Of a stretch of 64,000 bases of DNA, positions 33,713 through 44,388 are shown piece after piece. The translations under genes and the position numbers were made by a program. Each line of letters starts with the position of its first letter. Positions within the stretch are counted from its first letter, which is position 1. The stretch comes from Sphingomonas carotinifaciens (lineage in GTDB: Bacteria > Pseudomonadota > Alphaproteobacteria > Sphingomonadales > Sphingomonadaceae). The DNA is taken from contig NZ_WSUT01000005.1 in assembly GCF_009789535.1 (NCBI RefSeq), positions 3,289,609-3,353,608 on the forward strand, written 5' to 3'. The notes below the pieces were generated by a model that was not told the origin of the DNA, ran no database searches, and saw only the letters and a program-made list of their open reading frames with translations.

Positions 33713-34156
33713 TTAAAGGGAATCGAGGTAGCGCGTGAGGAAGCTTTTACCACGATCGGTCAGGGCCAGTTCGTCCCCGACCGGCTGCGTCAGGCCGCGC
33801 GTTTCCAGCACGGCCATCCAGCGCCCCGTCAGCGATCCGCTGATCCCGGCCGTCTCTGCCAGCGCCGTAGCCTTTTCCCGCCCGCCCGCGACGTAGAGCG
33901 CGAGCAACAGGTCCCAGGCCGGGTCGGCGAACAGCTCGGCCAGTTCCCCGGCGATCGCGGCCCGGTGCCGCCGGTGGTCGAGCAGCGTCTGCGCACGCTC
34001 CATCAGGCTCGGGCGTCGGGGTCCACGCGGGACCGGCACCCCGGTATCATGCCCGGATACCGCCCGCACCCGGGTCTGGAGATCGGTCAGCGTCGCCGTA
34101 AACCGTTCGAATTCGTCGCGGTCCTTGGCGGACCAGCGGTACAGGCACAGGGTCAT
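33713..34156 (-). CDS. Small winged-helix DNA-binding protein
   Basis: 147-aa protein. Residues about 40-75 are basic and helical (RGPRRPSLMERAQTLLDHRR). The C-terminal half has a MarR-like winged-helix pattern: DPAWDLLLALYVAGG, then ATALAETAGISGSLTGRWMAVLE as a helix-turn-helix and GLTQPVGDELALTDRGKSFL as the wing. No ligand domain is evident. Its ATG overlaps the stop of the membrane protein gene (ATGA), so the two are translationally coupled, which suggests joint function. The longer open frame upstream is antisense-like sequence. Confidence 0.75.
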   Translation of the reverse strand: MTLCLYRWSAKDRDEFERFTATLTDLQTRVRAVSGHDTGVPVPRGPRRPSLMERAQTLLDHRRHRAAIAGELAELFADPAWDLLLALYVAGGREKATALAETAGISGSLTGRWMAVLETRGLTQPVGDELALTDRGKSFLTRYLDSL

Positions 34157-34608
34157 CGTCGCGCCTCCACGGGCCAGGACCAGTCCGGATCGCTGCCTTG
34201 TTGAACGATGCGGTTGCGGTGGCGCATGACGCCGGCCGCCAGGATGATGAGCATCGGATAGGCCAGCTTGCCCCCCGCCCCGGCATACATCCACGGCATC
34301 AGGTCGGCGTCCAGCGCCTTCACCCCGTGAATACCGATGGCAAGCAGGTGAATGGCCGACAGCCAAAGCGGCCAGAAGCGATTGGCGACAAGCGCCACCG
34401 CGACCAGCCCCCCCATCAGGCCGAGATCGATGATCAGGCCCACCACCTCCAGCGCATGAAAGCTGCGCGCGTCAAACGGCAGCGCCAGCGTTGCAAAGGA
34501 CGCGACCAGCAACATCACCGCCACCGCGCGTTCCGGTTTGCCACCGGCGACCAGCGCATAGACGCAGACCAGAGCCTGAAAAGCATGAAAGACATAGATA
34601 TGGATCAC
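34153..34608 (-). CDS. Small polytopic membrane protein of unknown function
   Basis: 151-aa hydrophobic protein with four or five predicted membrane helices (about residues 5-22, 29-46, 52-74, 79-100, 112-130) and a polar, Trp-containing C-terminal tail. No family recognised. I chose GTG 34608, giving MIHIYVFHAFQALVCVYAL, because it opens directly into the first helix and has a GGGG site 7-10 bp upstream; no ATG serves. The gene lies 47 bp after the 125-aa gene and overlaps the winged-helix gene. Coupling to a DNA-binding protein raises the possibility of a membrane sensor/regulator pair (inference). Confidence 0.6.
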   Translation of the reverse strand: MIHIYVFHAFQALVCVYALVAGGKPERAVAVMLLVASFATLALPFDARSFHALEVVGLIIDLGLMGGLVAVALVANRFWPLWLSAIHLLAIGIHGVKALDADLMPWMYAGAGGKLAYPMLIILAAGVMRHRNRIVQQGSDPDWSWPVEARR

Positions 34609-34655
34609 GGCATGCCCCGCCGGCCACGGGTCGATCGGGGCATGCCGCGCATGCG

Positions 34656-35033
34656 TCAGGCCGCGACGCGCAGGTGGCCGGTATCGGCCCCCGTCTTCGC
34701 CGATGCGGATACCTTCACCGATGCGCCTGGCATGAAATCGGGCTTGGGGCGGGTGTCGCCGTAATCGGCATCGTACCCGATCGTCCGGCCGACCTTTTCC
34801 AGGACACGGTGGCCCTGCACGGTGTGGCCGCGTGCGGCACCAATCGCCATCATCGCCTGACTGACCAGTTCGAACGCCTGCTGACCGGCGATCGCGGGCA
34901 GCCGCGCCGCCGTCCGGGCGCGTGGCAGGGCGGCCGCCAGTTCGCCGCTGGTCGCGAAGGCCGCGTCCAGCTGCTCTTCCAGCTTCCACAAAAGGTGCGT
35001 GACGTCGACCGCCGCCGCATGCTCGTTATTCAT
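34656..35033 (-). CDS. Hypothetical helical protein, 125 aa
   Basis: Soluble, mostly helical protein: DVTHLLWKLEEQLDAAFATSGELAAALPRARTAARL (two helices, about 10-44) then QQAFELVSQAMMAIGAARGHTVQGHRVLEKVGRTIG. The C-terminus (about 90-125) is likely flexible (DTRPKPDFMPGA). GGGGAG lies 8 bp before ATG 35033. Function not recognised. It is 44 bp downstream of the membrane-tethered LuxR-type regulator; a similar pairing occurs, as far as I recall, in other sphingomonads. Confidence 0.68.
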   Translation of the reverse strand: MNNEHAAAVDVTHLLWKLEEQLDAAFATSGELAAALPRARTAARLPAIAGQQAFELVSQAMMAIGAARGHTVQGHRVLEKVGRTIGYDADYGDTRPKPDFMPGASVKVSASAKTGADTGHLRVAA

Positions 35034-35077
35034 CGCGCCATCTCCCCTGCGTCGGCCTCGCCGTACGCCACCCGTTG

Positions 35078-35623
35078 CTACCGGGCATGGCTCGCCACCG
35101 CGTCGATCACCCGCGTCATCACGTCGAGGCCGGTCGCCAGCATGCCGAAGCCGATGGCCAGCCCGACCGCGATGGTGGGTATCCAGAGCAGTCGTTCGAC
35201 CAGCCCCATATCGTTGCGATGCTGTCCACGCCGCCGGATCGGGAGATTCAAACGGGGCAGTGCCGAAGCATGGCCTGCCGACACCACCCCGCCGACCGTA
35301 CTCCCATCCGGTGCCGATGGGATTGGCATGACTTCCGGCGGCGCGACCAGCCGCGCAGAATCAGGCATGACTTTATCAGGGTATGTATTCTGTTCATTTT
35401 CAGTGACTTGGTCGGCGGACGCCTCGTGTTCGGCGAGCATCAGCGCAGCGTCACGGCGATTGCGCGCGCCGAGCAGGCGCACCGCCTCCGTCAGATATCC
35501 GTCCACGGTCGACTTGCCGAGGCCGAGCTCGGCCGCGATCTCCTTGGAGCCCTTCAGTTCACGGACGCCCCGCAGGCATTCGCGATGCCGGCGGGTCAGA
35601 AGGTTGAAACGTTCGGGTGTCAT
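35078..35623 (-). CDS. LuxR-type HTH regulator with a C-terminal membrane anchor
   Basis: 181-aa protein. Residues 1-65 form a LuxR/GerE-type helix-turn-helix (MTPERFNLLTRRHRECLRG, then SKEIAAELGLGKSTVDGYLTEA), here placed at the N-terminus with no receiver or ligand domain before it. A polar linker (about 70-145) follows, then one membrane helix near 150-172 (LLWIPTIAVGLAIGFGMLAT). This layout suggests a DNA-binding domain held at the inner membrane, as in ToxR-like one-component systems but with a different HTH family. ATG 35623 is preceded by GGGGA; ATG 35632 is possible. It seems to head the group 35078-33713. Confidence 0.82.
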   Translation of the reverse strand: MTPERFNLLTRRHRECLRGVRELKGSKEIAAELGLGKSTVDGYLTEAVRLLGARNRRDAALMLAEHEASADQVTENEQNTYPDKVMPDSARLVAPPEVMPIPSAPDGSTVGGVVSAGHASALPRLNLPIRRRGQHRNDMGLVERLLWIPTIAVGLAIGFGMLATGLDVMTRVIDAVASHAR

Positions 35624-35755
35624 GGTCCCCATCCCGGCGCACCGCCCCGGCCGCCTTCGCCCCGCCCTAGCCGCAAGGACGGGTTTTTTCCAACCCGCAC
35701 ACCCGCCGGCGAACATGGTTGCACCGAAACGGAGCGAATTGGCGGGTGCCGGACC

Positions 35756-35950
35756 TCAACCGGGGGGCAGGGTGACGGAGACCTCCTCGATCTCGTCCAG
35801 CGCCTCCAGCAGGTCGGCAAAGGCGTGATCGTCCTCGACCGAGAAGGACCGGCGAAAGCCCGAGCCCAGCACGTCGAGGTCACGCTGCGTCAACAGCCCG
35901 ATGGCGACGATCCGGTCCGGCCCTGCTTGCGGATTGCGGGAGGCCGTCAC
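35756..35950 (-). CDS. Small acidic hypothetical protein, 64 aa
   Basis: 64-aa protein with GTG start at 35950 that overlaps the stop of the upstream gene (GTGA). The chain RIVAIGLLTQRDLDVLGSGFRRSF is followed by an acidic helix (HAFADLLEALDEIEEV). No known domain. Its length, codon use and start/stop overlap support it as a real gene; the long open frame to 36238 extends it only through antisense sequence. Confidence 0.6.
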   Translation of the reverse strand: MTASRNPQAGPDRIVAIGLLTQRDLDVLGSGFRRSFSVEDDHAFADLLEALDEIEEVSVTLPPG

Positions 35951-36162
35951 GATGCGACCTGGCTTGCCGAACCGAACGGATCGGCATCGCTGCCCGACAC
36001 GCGTCCCGCGCCCGGTGGTGCCGGCGCGTGCCATGCCGACACGCTGAGAGGATTGGTGCCCGATACCGTATACTCGCCGATCAGCACCCCTGCGGTGACG
36101 CTTGCCAGCGCACCGGCCAGACCGGAGAGAATCAGCATGGGCATGGCCGAAGGCTTGCTCAT
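35947..36162 (-). CDS. Small single-span membrane protein, 71 aa
   Basis: 71-aa protein with a hydrophobic N-terminal segment at about residues 8-30 (MLILSGLAGALASVTAGVLIG) and a Pro/Gly/Ser-rich tail. It could be an anchor or an uncleaved signal. GGGAG lies about 8 bp before ATG 36162. It is coupled to the 64-aa gene by a GTGA overlap. No family recognised. It diverges from acnA over 213 bp. Confidence 0.62.
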   Translation of the reverse strand: MSKPSAMPMLILSGLAGALASVTAGVLIGEYTVSGTNPLSVSAWHAPAPPGAGRVSGSDADPFGSASQVAS

Positions 36163-36375
36163 CGTCGATGCTCCCGTAGTGCGCGGTCCAACCACCGATG
36201 GGGGCGGCCTGTTCCCCACCTTTTCGGGTTCCTTCCACTTACCCGCCTGCGGCCCTTCCCCCCGGCCCCACCCCTTGCTAAGGGCCTCTGGCAACCGGTT
36301 TCATAGCCCGGCGCGCTTGCGCGGCCTTCTCCCGCCGCGTCCCCCGAGCCGCCGGCTTACCTTGAAGGGACGCGC

Positions 36376-39063
<2,688 letters not shown>

Positions 39064-39087
39064 TCGCGGCGGCGTCAGCCGATCCGC

Positions 39088-39126
39088 AAAAGGCCCGTCC
39101 TCCGACACACGGAGGGCGGGCCTTTT
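39088..39126 (+). terminator. Bidirectional-looking terminator after acnA
   Basis: A 17-bp stem, AAAAGGCCCGTCCTCCG (39088-39104) with CGGAGGGCGGGCCTTTT (39110-39126), one G-T pair, 5-nt loop ACACA. The A run on the left and T run on the right are the features of an intrinsic terminator. Confidence 0.9.
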
Positions 39127-39173
39127 CGTGGGTGCTTACCCGATCTTAGCGGCCCGGTGGCAGAAGGCGCCGC

Positions 39174-40487
39174 ATGAGGGCCGCGCACCCACATTTTGAC
39201 CGAGCGGTATTGGCGCTGATCGCCTGTGGCCTGTTGCTCCGCCTGTTGTGGCTGACCATCGTTCACGGCGCGCCGTTCGTCGCGCTGTCGGCGGCGGAGG
39301 CATGCGATGTGGCGATCGCGTTCGCGCAGACCGGCACGCTTGCCGATGCCTATTTTCCGGGCCAGGGCCCGACCGCGCATCTGATGCCCCTGAATCCGGC
39401 GATCGCGGGATGGGTGATGGGGTGGCTGGGCACCGCCACCCTCGCCTCCGCCGCCGTGCTTACGCTGTGGTCGGTGGGGCAGGTATTCATCGCCTATCTC
39501 GTGCTGCTGTCCGCCTTTGCTCATGCCGGCCTGGAGCGGATCGCGCTTCGTGGCGGTGCGGCGATCCTGTTGCTGCTACCTGTCTTCGTGCCGCAGGAGG
39601 TAATCGATTTTCGCTATTGGGAGGGCGGCACGGCGCTGTTGCTGGCCGCATGCCATCTCCGGTGGATGATGATCGCGCAGCGGGGCGCCCCGCCCGCCAT
39701 GGTCGGTCTGCTGGCAGTCGCGTTCACCGGCGCGCTGCTGACCTTTGTCGCGCCACCGATCGGGATTGCCGTGGCGGTCGCCTGGGGGTGGACCGCGTGG
39801 CGGCATCTGGCGATCCGCTCGACGATGATCGTCCTCGCCATCGGCCTCGCGGCGTTTTCGGCGATGTCGCTGGCCTGGGCGGTACGCAACGAAACGGCCA
39901 TCGGCGTCGCGCTGCCGTCGCGCAGCAATCTGGGTGTCGAGCTTCCCATGGCGAACTACCCCCAGGCACTGGACGCCACGGCGCCGGAAGACCGCTTCAA
40001 CGCGCGCCTGTTTGCGGTCCATCCCGCCGCCAGCCGCCGGGCACAGGGGGCGGTACGCTCCTATGGCGAACGTGCCTATGCGCTCGCCCTGCAACGCGTG
40101 ACGCTGACGTGGATGGTGCGGCACCCGTGGGCGATGACGCGTCTCTATGTCCGCCATCTCGTCGAGTTTCTCGCCCCGCAGCCGTGGCAGTTCTACTTCA
40201 CGGGATGGCAGGGCATGCGCGCCGCCCGTTCGCTGATCGCCTGTACCGTGTCGATGCTGGGGCTGGCGGGATTGATCGTCGGACTTTGGCGCGGGCAGCG
40301 CACATTCGCGCCGGTTGCCCTCTATGTGGCCGCCCTGGCGCTGCAATTCGCCATGTTCCAGCCGATGCCGCGCTACAGCTTCCTGATCTATCCCGTGCTG
40401 GCTTGGCCCGCGGCATGGCTGGTCGCGCAGTGGCGGGCGGGGACCATCAGACACCCGCGACTGCCGCGCACCACGATCAGACCGTAA
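39174..40487 (+). CDS. Polytopic membrane protein, glycosyltransferase-39-like
   Basis: 437-aa integral membrane protein with about ten predicted helices. The first helix (VLALIACGLLLRLLWL) is followed by a loop with acidic residues (LSAAEACDVAIAFAQTG), a layout used by GT-C glycosyltransferases for polyprenyl-phosphate sugar donors, and the last helices contain QPMPRYSFLIYPVLAW, also common in that group. The first-loop acidic motif is not the classical Asp-Glu, so the assignment is tentative. It overlaps the 3' end of the convergent sufA gene by 11 bp. Confidence 0.65.
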   Translation: MRAAHPHFDRAVLALIACGLLLRLLWLTIVHGAPFVALSAAEACDVAIAFAQTGTLADAYFPGQGPTAHLMPLNPAIAGWVMGWLGTATLASAAVLTLWSVGQVFIAYLVLLSAFAHAGLERIALRGGAAILLLLPVFVPQEVIDFRYWEGGTALLLAACHLRWMMIAQRGAPPAMVGLLAVAFTGALLTFVAPPIGIAVAVAWGWTAWRHLAIRSTMIVLAIGLAAFSAMSLAWAVRNETAIGVALPSRSNLGVELPMANYPQALDATAPEDRFNARLFAVHPAASRRAQGAVRSYGERAYALALQRVTLTWMVRHPWAMTRLYVRHLVEFLAPQPWQFYFTGWQGMRAARSLIACTVSMLGLAGLIVGLWRGQRTFAPVALYVAALALQFAMFQPMPRYSFLIYPVLAWPAAWLVAQWRAGTIRHPRLPRTTIRP

Positions 40488-40842
40488 AGCTCTCCCCGCA
40501 CCCGCACGCACCCTTGGCATTGGGGTTCTGGAAGACGAAGCCGGCGGTGAAATCGTCCTCCACCCAATCCATCGTCGATCCGATCAGGTACAGGATCGAC
40601 CCGCCATCCACGAACAGCGTGCCGCCAGGCGTATCGATGCGCTCGTCGAACGGCTTGGCTTCGCTCACATAATCCACCGAATAGGCAAGGCCCGAGCAGC
40701 CGCGCCGTGGTGTCGACAGCTTCACGCCGACCGATCCCTCGGGCGCCCGCCCCATCAGGTCCGCGATCCGGGCCAGCGCGGACGGGGTCAGGTTCAACGC
40801 CGCGGGCCGCGGACGCAAGGTGGTGGTAGTGGCCGTCATCAT
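40477..40842 (-). CDS. sufA: A-type iron-sulfur carrier protein (SufA/ErpA-like)
   Basis: 121-aa A-type Fe-S carrier. Conserved Cys residues are present: the first in RRGCSGLAYSVDYV and the pair in the C-terminal GACGCGESF. These receive a cluster from SufBCD and pass it to apoproteins. It is the last gene of the suf operon, 39 bp after sufT. GGAGAGGAG lies just upstream; the ATG is at 40842 or 40839. Confidence 0.93.
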   Translation of the reverse strand: MMTATTTTLRPRPAALNLTPSALARIADLMGRAPEGSVGVKLSTPRRGCSGLAYSVDYVSEAKPFDERIDTPGGTLFVDGGSILYLIGSTMDWVEDDFTAGFVFQNPNAKGACGCGESFTV

Positions 40843-40881
40843 ATCATCTCCTCTCCTCCCGCCGCGCGGGAGGAGCGCCCA

Positions 40882-41343
40882 TCACAGCATGCCGAGTTCC
40901 AGCTTGGCATCGTCGGACATCTTCTGCGGATCCCATGGCGGATCCCAGATCAGGTTCACGTCCGCGGTCGCGATCCCCGGCACGGCCGAGACGCGCAATT
41001 CCACCTCGCCGGGCATCGACTCGGCCACCGGACAATGCGGCGTGGTCAGCGTCATCATCACCACGGCATGGCCGTCCGCGCTGATATCGACGCCGTAGAT
41101 CAGACCCAGGTCATAGATGTTGACCGGAATCTCGGGGTCGAAAATGTCCTTCAGCGCGTCGATCACCGCTTCATACAGCGCGCCGCCCGGTTCGTGCGGT
41201 GCATCGCCCGCCGGCTTCTGCGTCAGGAACCCGTCGAGATAATCCCGCCGACGCTCGCCGCCTGCATCCGCTTCCTGTGCGTCGCCCACCCGCGCCTTGG
41301 CCGGCTGCGGCACGCTGTCCACCTGTTCGACTTCGTAGCTCAT
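40882..41343 (-). CDS. sufT: SUF assembly protein SufT (DUF59/MIP18 family)
   Basis: 153-aa protein. The C-terminal 100 residues are the DUF59 domain: VIDALKDIFDPEIPVNIYDLGLIYGV, then LTTPHCPVAESMPGEVE with the conserved Cys, and VNLIWDPPWDPQKMSD. SufT takes part in Fe-S maturation, especially under iron stress. The N-terminal 50 residues are variable. Its ATG overlaps the sufS stop (ATGA). Confidence 0.93.
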   Translation of the reverse strand: MSYEVEQVDSVPQPAKARVGDAQEADAGGERRRDYLDGFLTQKPAGDAPHEPGGALYEAVIDALKDIFDPEIPVNIYDLGLIYGVDISADGHAVVMMTLTTPHCPVAESMPGEVELRVSAVPGIATADVNLIWDPPWDPQKMSDDAKLELGML

Positions 41344-42566
41344 CCGAATATCCTCGTGACGCGCGCGATGCCGGCGACCAGCGCGTCGACATCCTGCGGC
41401 CCGTTATACACGCCGAAACTCGCCCGCGCGGTGGCAGGCACGCCCAACGCCTCCATCAGCGGCTGCGCGCAGTGATGCCCCGCGCGGATCGCCACCCGGC
41501 CCTCGTCCAATATGGTGCCGATATCGTGGGGATGAACCCCCTCGATGGTGAAGCTGACGATGCCCGCTGAATCCGCCGGGCCCAGCAGGCGCACGCTGTT
41601 GATGCCCGAAAGCGCCTCGCGCGTCGCGCGCACCAGCGCGGTCTCGTGCGCATGGATACGCTCAAGCCCCAGCCCCTCGACATAGTCGATCGCGGCATGC
41701 AACCCCAGCGCACCGACGATGTGCGGCGTCCCCGCCTCGAACCGGCCGGGTGCGGGCGCGTAGGTGGTCTGCGCAAAGCTCACCCGGTCGATCATCGACC
41801 CACCACCCTGATAGGGCGGCATCGCGTCCAGCAGCTCGGGCTTGCCCCACAACACGCCGATCCCGGTCGGGCCGTACAGCTTGTGCGCGGAAAAGACGTA
41901 GAAGTCGCACCCGATCTCGCTCACGTCGACCGCGATCCGCGGCACCGCCTGGCACCCGTCGATCAGGATCTTCGCGCCCACGCCGTGCGCCAGTTCGGTG
42001 GCACGCCGCGCGTCCAGCACCGATCCCAGCACGTTGGAGACATGCGCCAGCGCCACCAGCTTGTGCCGGGGGGTCAGCATCGCCGCCATCGCGTCCAGGT
42101 CGATGCGGTGATCCTCGGTCAACGGCACCACGTCGATTGCCGCACCGACGCGCTCGGCGACCATCTGCCACGGCACGATGTTGGAATGATGCTCCAGCAT
42201 CGACAGCATGATGCGGTCGCCCGCCTTCAACTGCACGCCCGCCCAGCACTGCGCGACCAGGTTGATCCCCTCGGTCGCGCCGCGGGTAAAGACGATCTCG
42301 GCATCGGAACCGGCGTTAATGAACGCCGCCACCCGCCGTCGCGCCGCCTCATACGCCACCGTCATGTCCGCCGAACGCTGGTACACGCCCCGGTGCACGG
42401 TCGCATAGGTGGTGTCATAGGCACGGGTGATCGCATCCACCACGACCTGCGGCTTTTGCGAGGTCGCCGCGGTATCCAGATACGCCCAGCCGGATGGAAT
42501 GGCCGGGAAATCGGCCAGCGTGTCGAGCGGCTGCTCGCGGGCGATGGTGGCGTCCACCATACTCAC
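41340..42566 (-). CDS. sufS: Cysteine desulfurase SufS
   Basis: 408-aa PLP enzyme that supplies sulfur from cysteine. The PLP Lys is in YVFSAHKLYGPTGIGVLWG, the His in HHSNIVPWQ stacks on PLP, and the persulfide Cys is in IRAGHHCAQPLMEALG, a group II (SufS) pattern. AYLDTAATSQKP near the start is standard. The start is either GTG 42566, overlapping the sufD stop as GTGA, or ATG 42560; AAGGAG upstream fits both. No sufE or sufU gene lies in this operon. Confidence 0.96.
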   Translation of the reverse strand: MSMVDATIAREQPLDTLADFPAIPSGWAYLDTAATSQKPQVVVDAITRAYDTTYATVHRGVYQRSADMTVAYEAARRRVAAFINAGSDAEIVFTRGATEGINLVAQCWAGVQLKAGDRIMLSMLEHHSNIVPWQMVAERVGAAIDVVPLTEDHRIDLDAMAAMLTPRHKLVALAHVSNVLGSVLDARRATELAHGVGAKILIDGCQAVPRIAVDVSEIGCDFYVFSAHKLYGPTGIGVLWGKPELLDAMPPYQGGGSMIDRVSFAQTTYAPAPGRFEAGTPHIVGALGLHAAIDYVEGLGLERIHAHETALVRATREALSGINSVRLLGPADSAGIVSFTIEGVHPHDIGTILDEGRVAIRAGHHCAQPLMEALGVPATARASFGVYNGPQDVDALVAGIARVTRIFG

Positions 42567-43642
42567 AGGGCTCCTTCCAGCCAGGCGTCGGCATCCTCCT
42601 CGAACGCCGCGCGCACCGCCTCGTTACCGATCCGCTCCAGCGCATCCGCCACGAAGGCGCGCGTCAGCAGTGCCTGCGCACGGGCCTTGGGAATGCCACG
42701 GCTCTGCATGTAGAACAGCGCCCGCGCATCCAGCTCGCCCACGGTTGCGCCGTGCGCGCATTTCACGTCGTCGGCAAAGATCTCCAGCTCGGGCTTCAGG
42801 TTCACCGTCGCCGTCCGCTGGAGCAGCAGCCCGCGCAGCGATTGCTCGCCATCCGTCTTCTGGGCATGCCGCGCCACCTCGACCGCCGCCGCCAGGCTGG
42901 CCGCGCTGGTATCGGCCGCCACTGCACGCCACAATTGGTGCGACTGGCCATTGGGGGCGGCATGGCGCACCCGCACCGCGCATTCCTGCCGCTGGCTGCC
43001 ACGGGTCAGCAGCGCGCCGCCGAACTCGGCAAAGCCCCCATCGCCCGCCAGCACGATGCCGGCATCGATCCGCGACCCGGCATCGCCCGCGCCCAGATGC
43101 GTCGCAACGATGCTCGCACCCTCGCCCAGTTCCGCCTCGGTGCGCAGCGACACGAACCCGGCGTCCTGCACCAGCCGCACCGCATGCATCAGCCGCGCCG
43201 CCGCGCCCAGCCGCACGCGCGTCAGCCGGTTGGTCCAGCCCCGCCCGACATAGGTTTCCACCACCTGCGCCGCCGCATCCGGGCCCAGCACGATTTCGGC
43301 GGGCAGATGGTTGGCGGCACCCGTCGCGACATGGACGATCTGCACCGGCCAGGCGACGGCATCCTCGTCCAGCCTGAGCGACCAGCCCTGCCCCAGCGCA
43401 TGACGCCCGAGCGGATGATCCCCCGCCTCGACGGTGCCCAGCATCACACGGTGCAGATCGCTCGCGCCCTCGTCCAGCACGCCGTCCACGAACAGCAGCC
43501 GTGCGCCGGGCAGGTCCAGGAAGTGTGGCGCACCGTCCTCGGCAGGTCCGCGCGCGCTCTCCGCCGCCGCCTTCAACGCGGCGAGATCGGCCCAGCGCCA
43601 CGCTTCGTCGTGCGTCGAGGGAAGTTCCAGCGTTTCGCTCAT
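42563..43642 (-). CDS. sufD: Fe-S scaffold subunit SufD
   Basis: 359-aa SufD, partner of SufB in the SufBC2D scaffold. The C-terminal segment KPELEIFADDVKCAHGATVGELD and LFYMQSRGIPKARAQALLTRAFV are diagnostic. The N-terminal 200 residues are divergent, as is usual for alphaproteobacterial SufD. Its ATG overlaps the sufC stop (ATGA). Confidence 0.95.
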   Translation of the reverse strand: MSETLELPSTHDEAWRWADLAALKAAAESARGPAEDGAPHFLDLPGARLLFVDGVLDEGASDLHRVMLGTVEAGDHPLGRHALGQGWSLRLDEDAVAWPVQIVHVATGAANHLPAEIVLGPDAAAQVVETYVGRGWTNRLTRVRLGAAARLMHAVRLVQDAGFVSLRTEAELGEGASIVATHLGAGDAGSRIDAGIVLAGDGGFAEFGGALLTRGSQRQECAVRVRHAAPNGQSHQLWRAVAADTSAASLAAAVEVARHAQKTDGEQSLRGLLLQRTATVNLKPELEIFADDVKCAHGATVGELDARALFYMQSRGIPKARAQALLTRAFVADALERIGNEAVRAAFEEDADAWLEGAL

Positions 43643-44388
43643 GCGGCGACCCCGGCGTAACCCTCGCGCTCCAGTTCCAGCGCCAGTTCCGCGCCGCCCG
43701 ACCGCACGATGCGGCCATCGGCCAGCACATGCACCTTGTCCGGGTTCACATAATCCAGCAGCCGCTGGTAATGCGTGATCAGCAGCACGGCCTTGTCGGC
43801 CTTGCGCATGATGCGGTTGATGCCGTCGCCGACGATGCGCAGCGCATCGATGTCCAGCCCGCTGTCGGTTTCGTCCAGGATCGCGAACTTGGGGTCGATG
43901 ATGCCCATCTGCACCATCTCGTTGCGCTTCTTCTCACCGCCGGAAAAGCCGACATTGACCGGCCGCTTCAGCATCTCCTGGTCCAGCCCCAGGCCGTCGG
44001 CCTGCGTGCGTGCCAGCTTCAGGAACTCGGCACCCGACAGCGGCTTCTCGCCCCGGCTGCCGCGCTGCGCGTTCAGGCTTTCGCGCAGGAACTGCACGTT
44101 CGACACGCCCGGAATCTCGACCGGATACTGGAAGCCCAGGAACATCCCCGCGGCGGCACGCTCATGCGGCTCCAGCGCCAACAGGTCCTGCCCGTCGAAC
44201 GTCACCGATCCCGCGGTCACCTCATAGCCCGGCCGCCCGCCCAGCACATAGCCGAGCGTCGACTTGCCCGCGCCGTTCGGCCCCATGATCGCATGGATCT
44301 CACCCGCGGCCACTTCCAGCGACAGGCCCTTCAGGATTTCCTTGCCGTCGATCTCGGCGTGGAGGTTTTCAATCTTCAGCATCGTCAT
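43639..44388 (-). CDS. sufC: Fe-S assembly ATPase SufC
   Basis: 249-aa ABC-type ATPase of the SufBC2D complex. Walker A GPNGAGKST, signature VGFSGGEKKRNEMVQM, Walker B FAILDETDSGLDIDALR and the switch His ITHYQRLL are intact. ATG 44388 overlaps the stop of the DUF559 gene (ATGA); a second ATG at 44382 is possible. The ribosome site upstream (GGGGAGGGG) is formed by the arm of a palindromic repeat. Confidence 0.97.
   Translation of the reverse strand: MTMLKIENLHAEIDGKEILKGLSLEVAAGEIHAIMGPNGAGKSTLGYVLGGRPGYEVTAGSVTFDGQDLLALEPHERAAAGMFLGFQYPVEIPGVSNVQFLRESLNAQRGSRGEKPLSGAEFLKLARTQADGLGLDQEMLKRPVNVGFSGGEKKRNEMVQMGIIDPKFAILDETDSGLDIDALRIVGDGINRIMRKADKAVLLITHYQRLLDYVNPDKVHVLADGRIVRSGGAELALELEREGYAGVAA

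Noticed and set aside
34153..34989. 278-codon version of the membrane protein gene
   Set aside because: The N-terminal 127 residues are antisense-like sequence overlapping the 125-aa gene; the hydrophobic protein begins at GTG 34608.
35680..35697. Terminator at the CGGGTT-TTTTCC-AACCCG hairpin
   Set aside because: The stem is only 6 bp and the T run is in the loop, not after the stem, so evidence for termination is weak.
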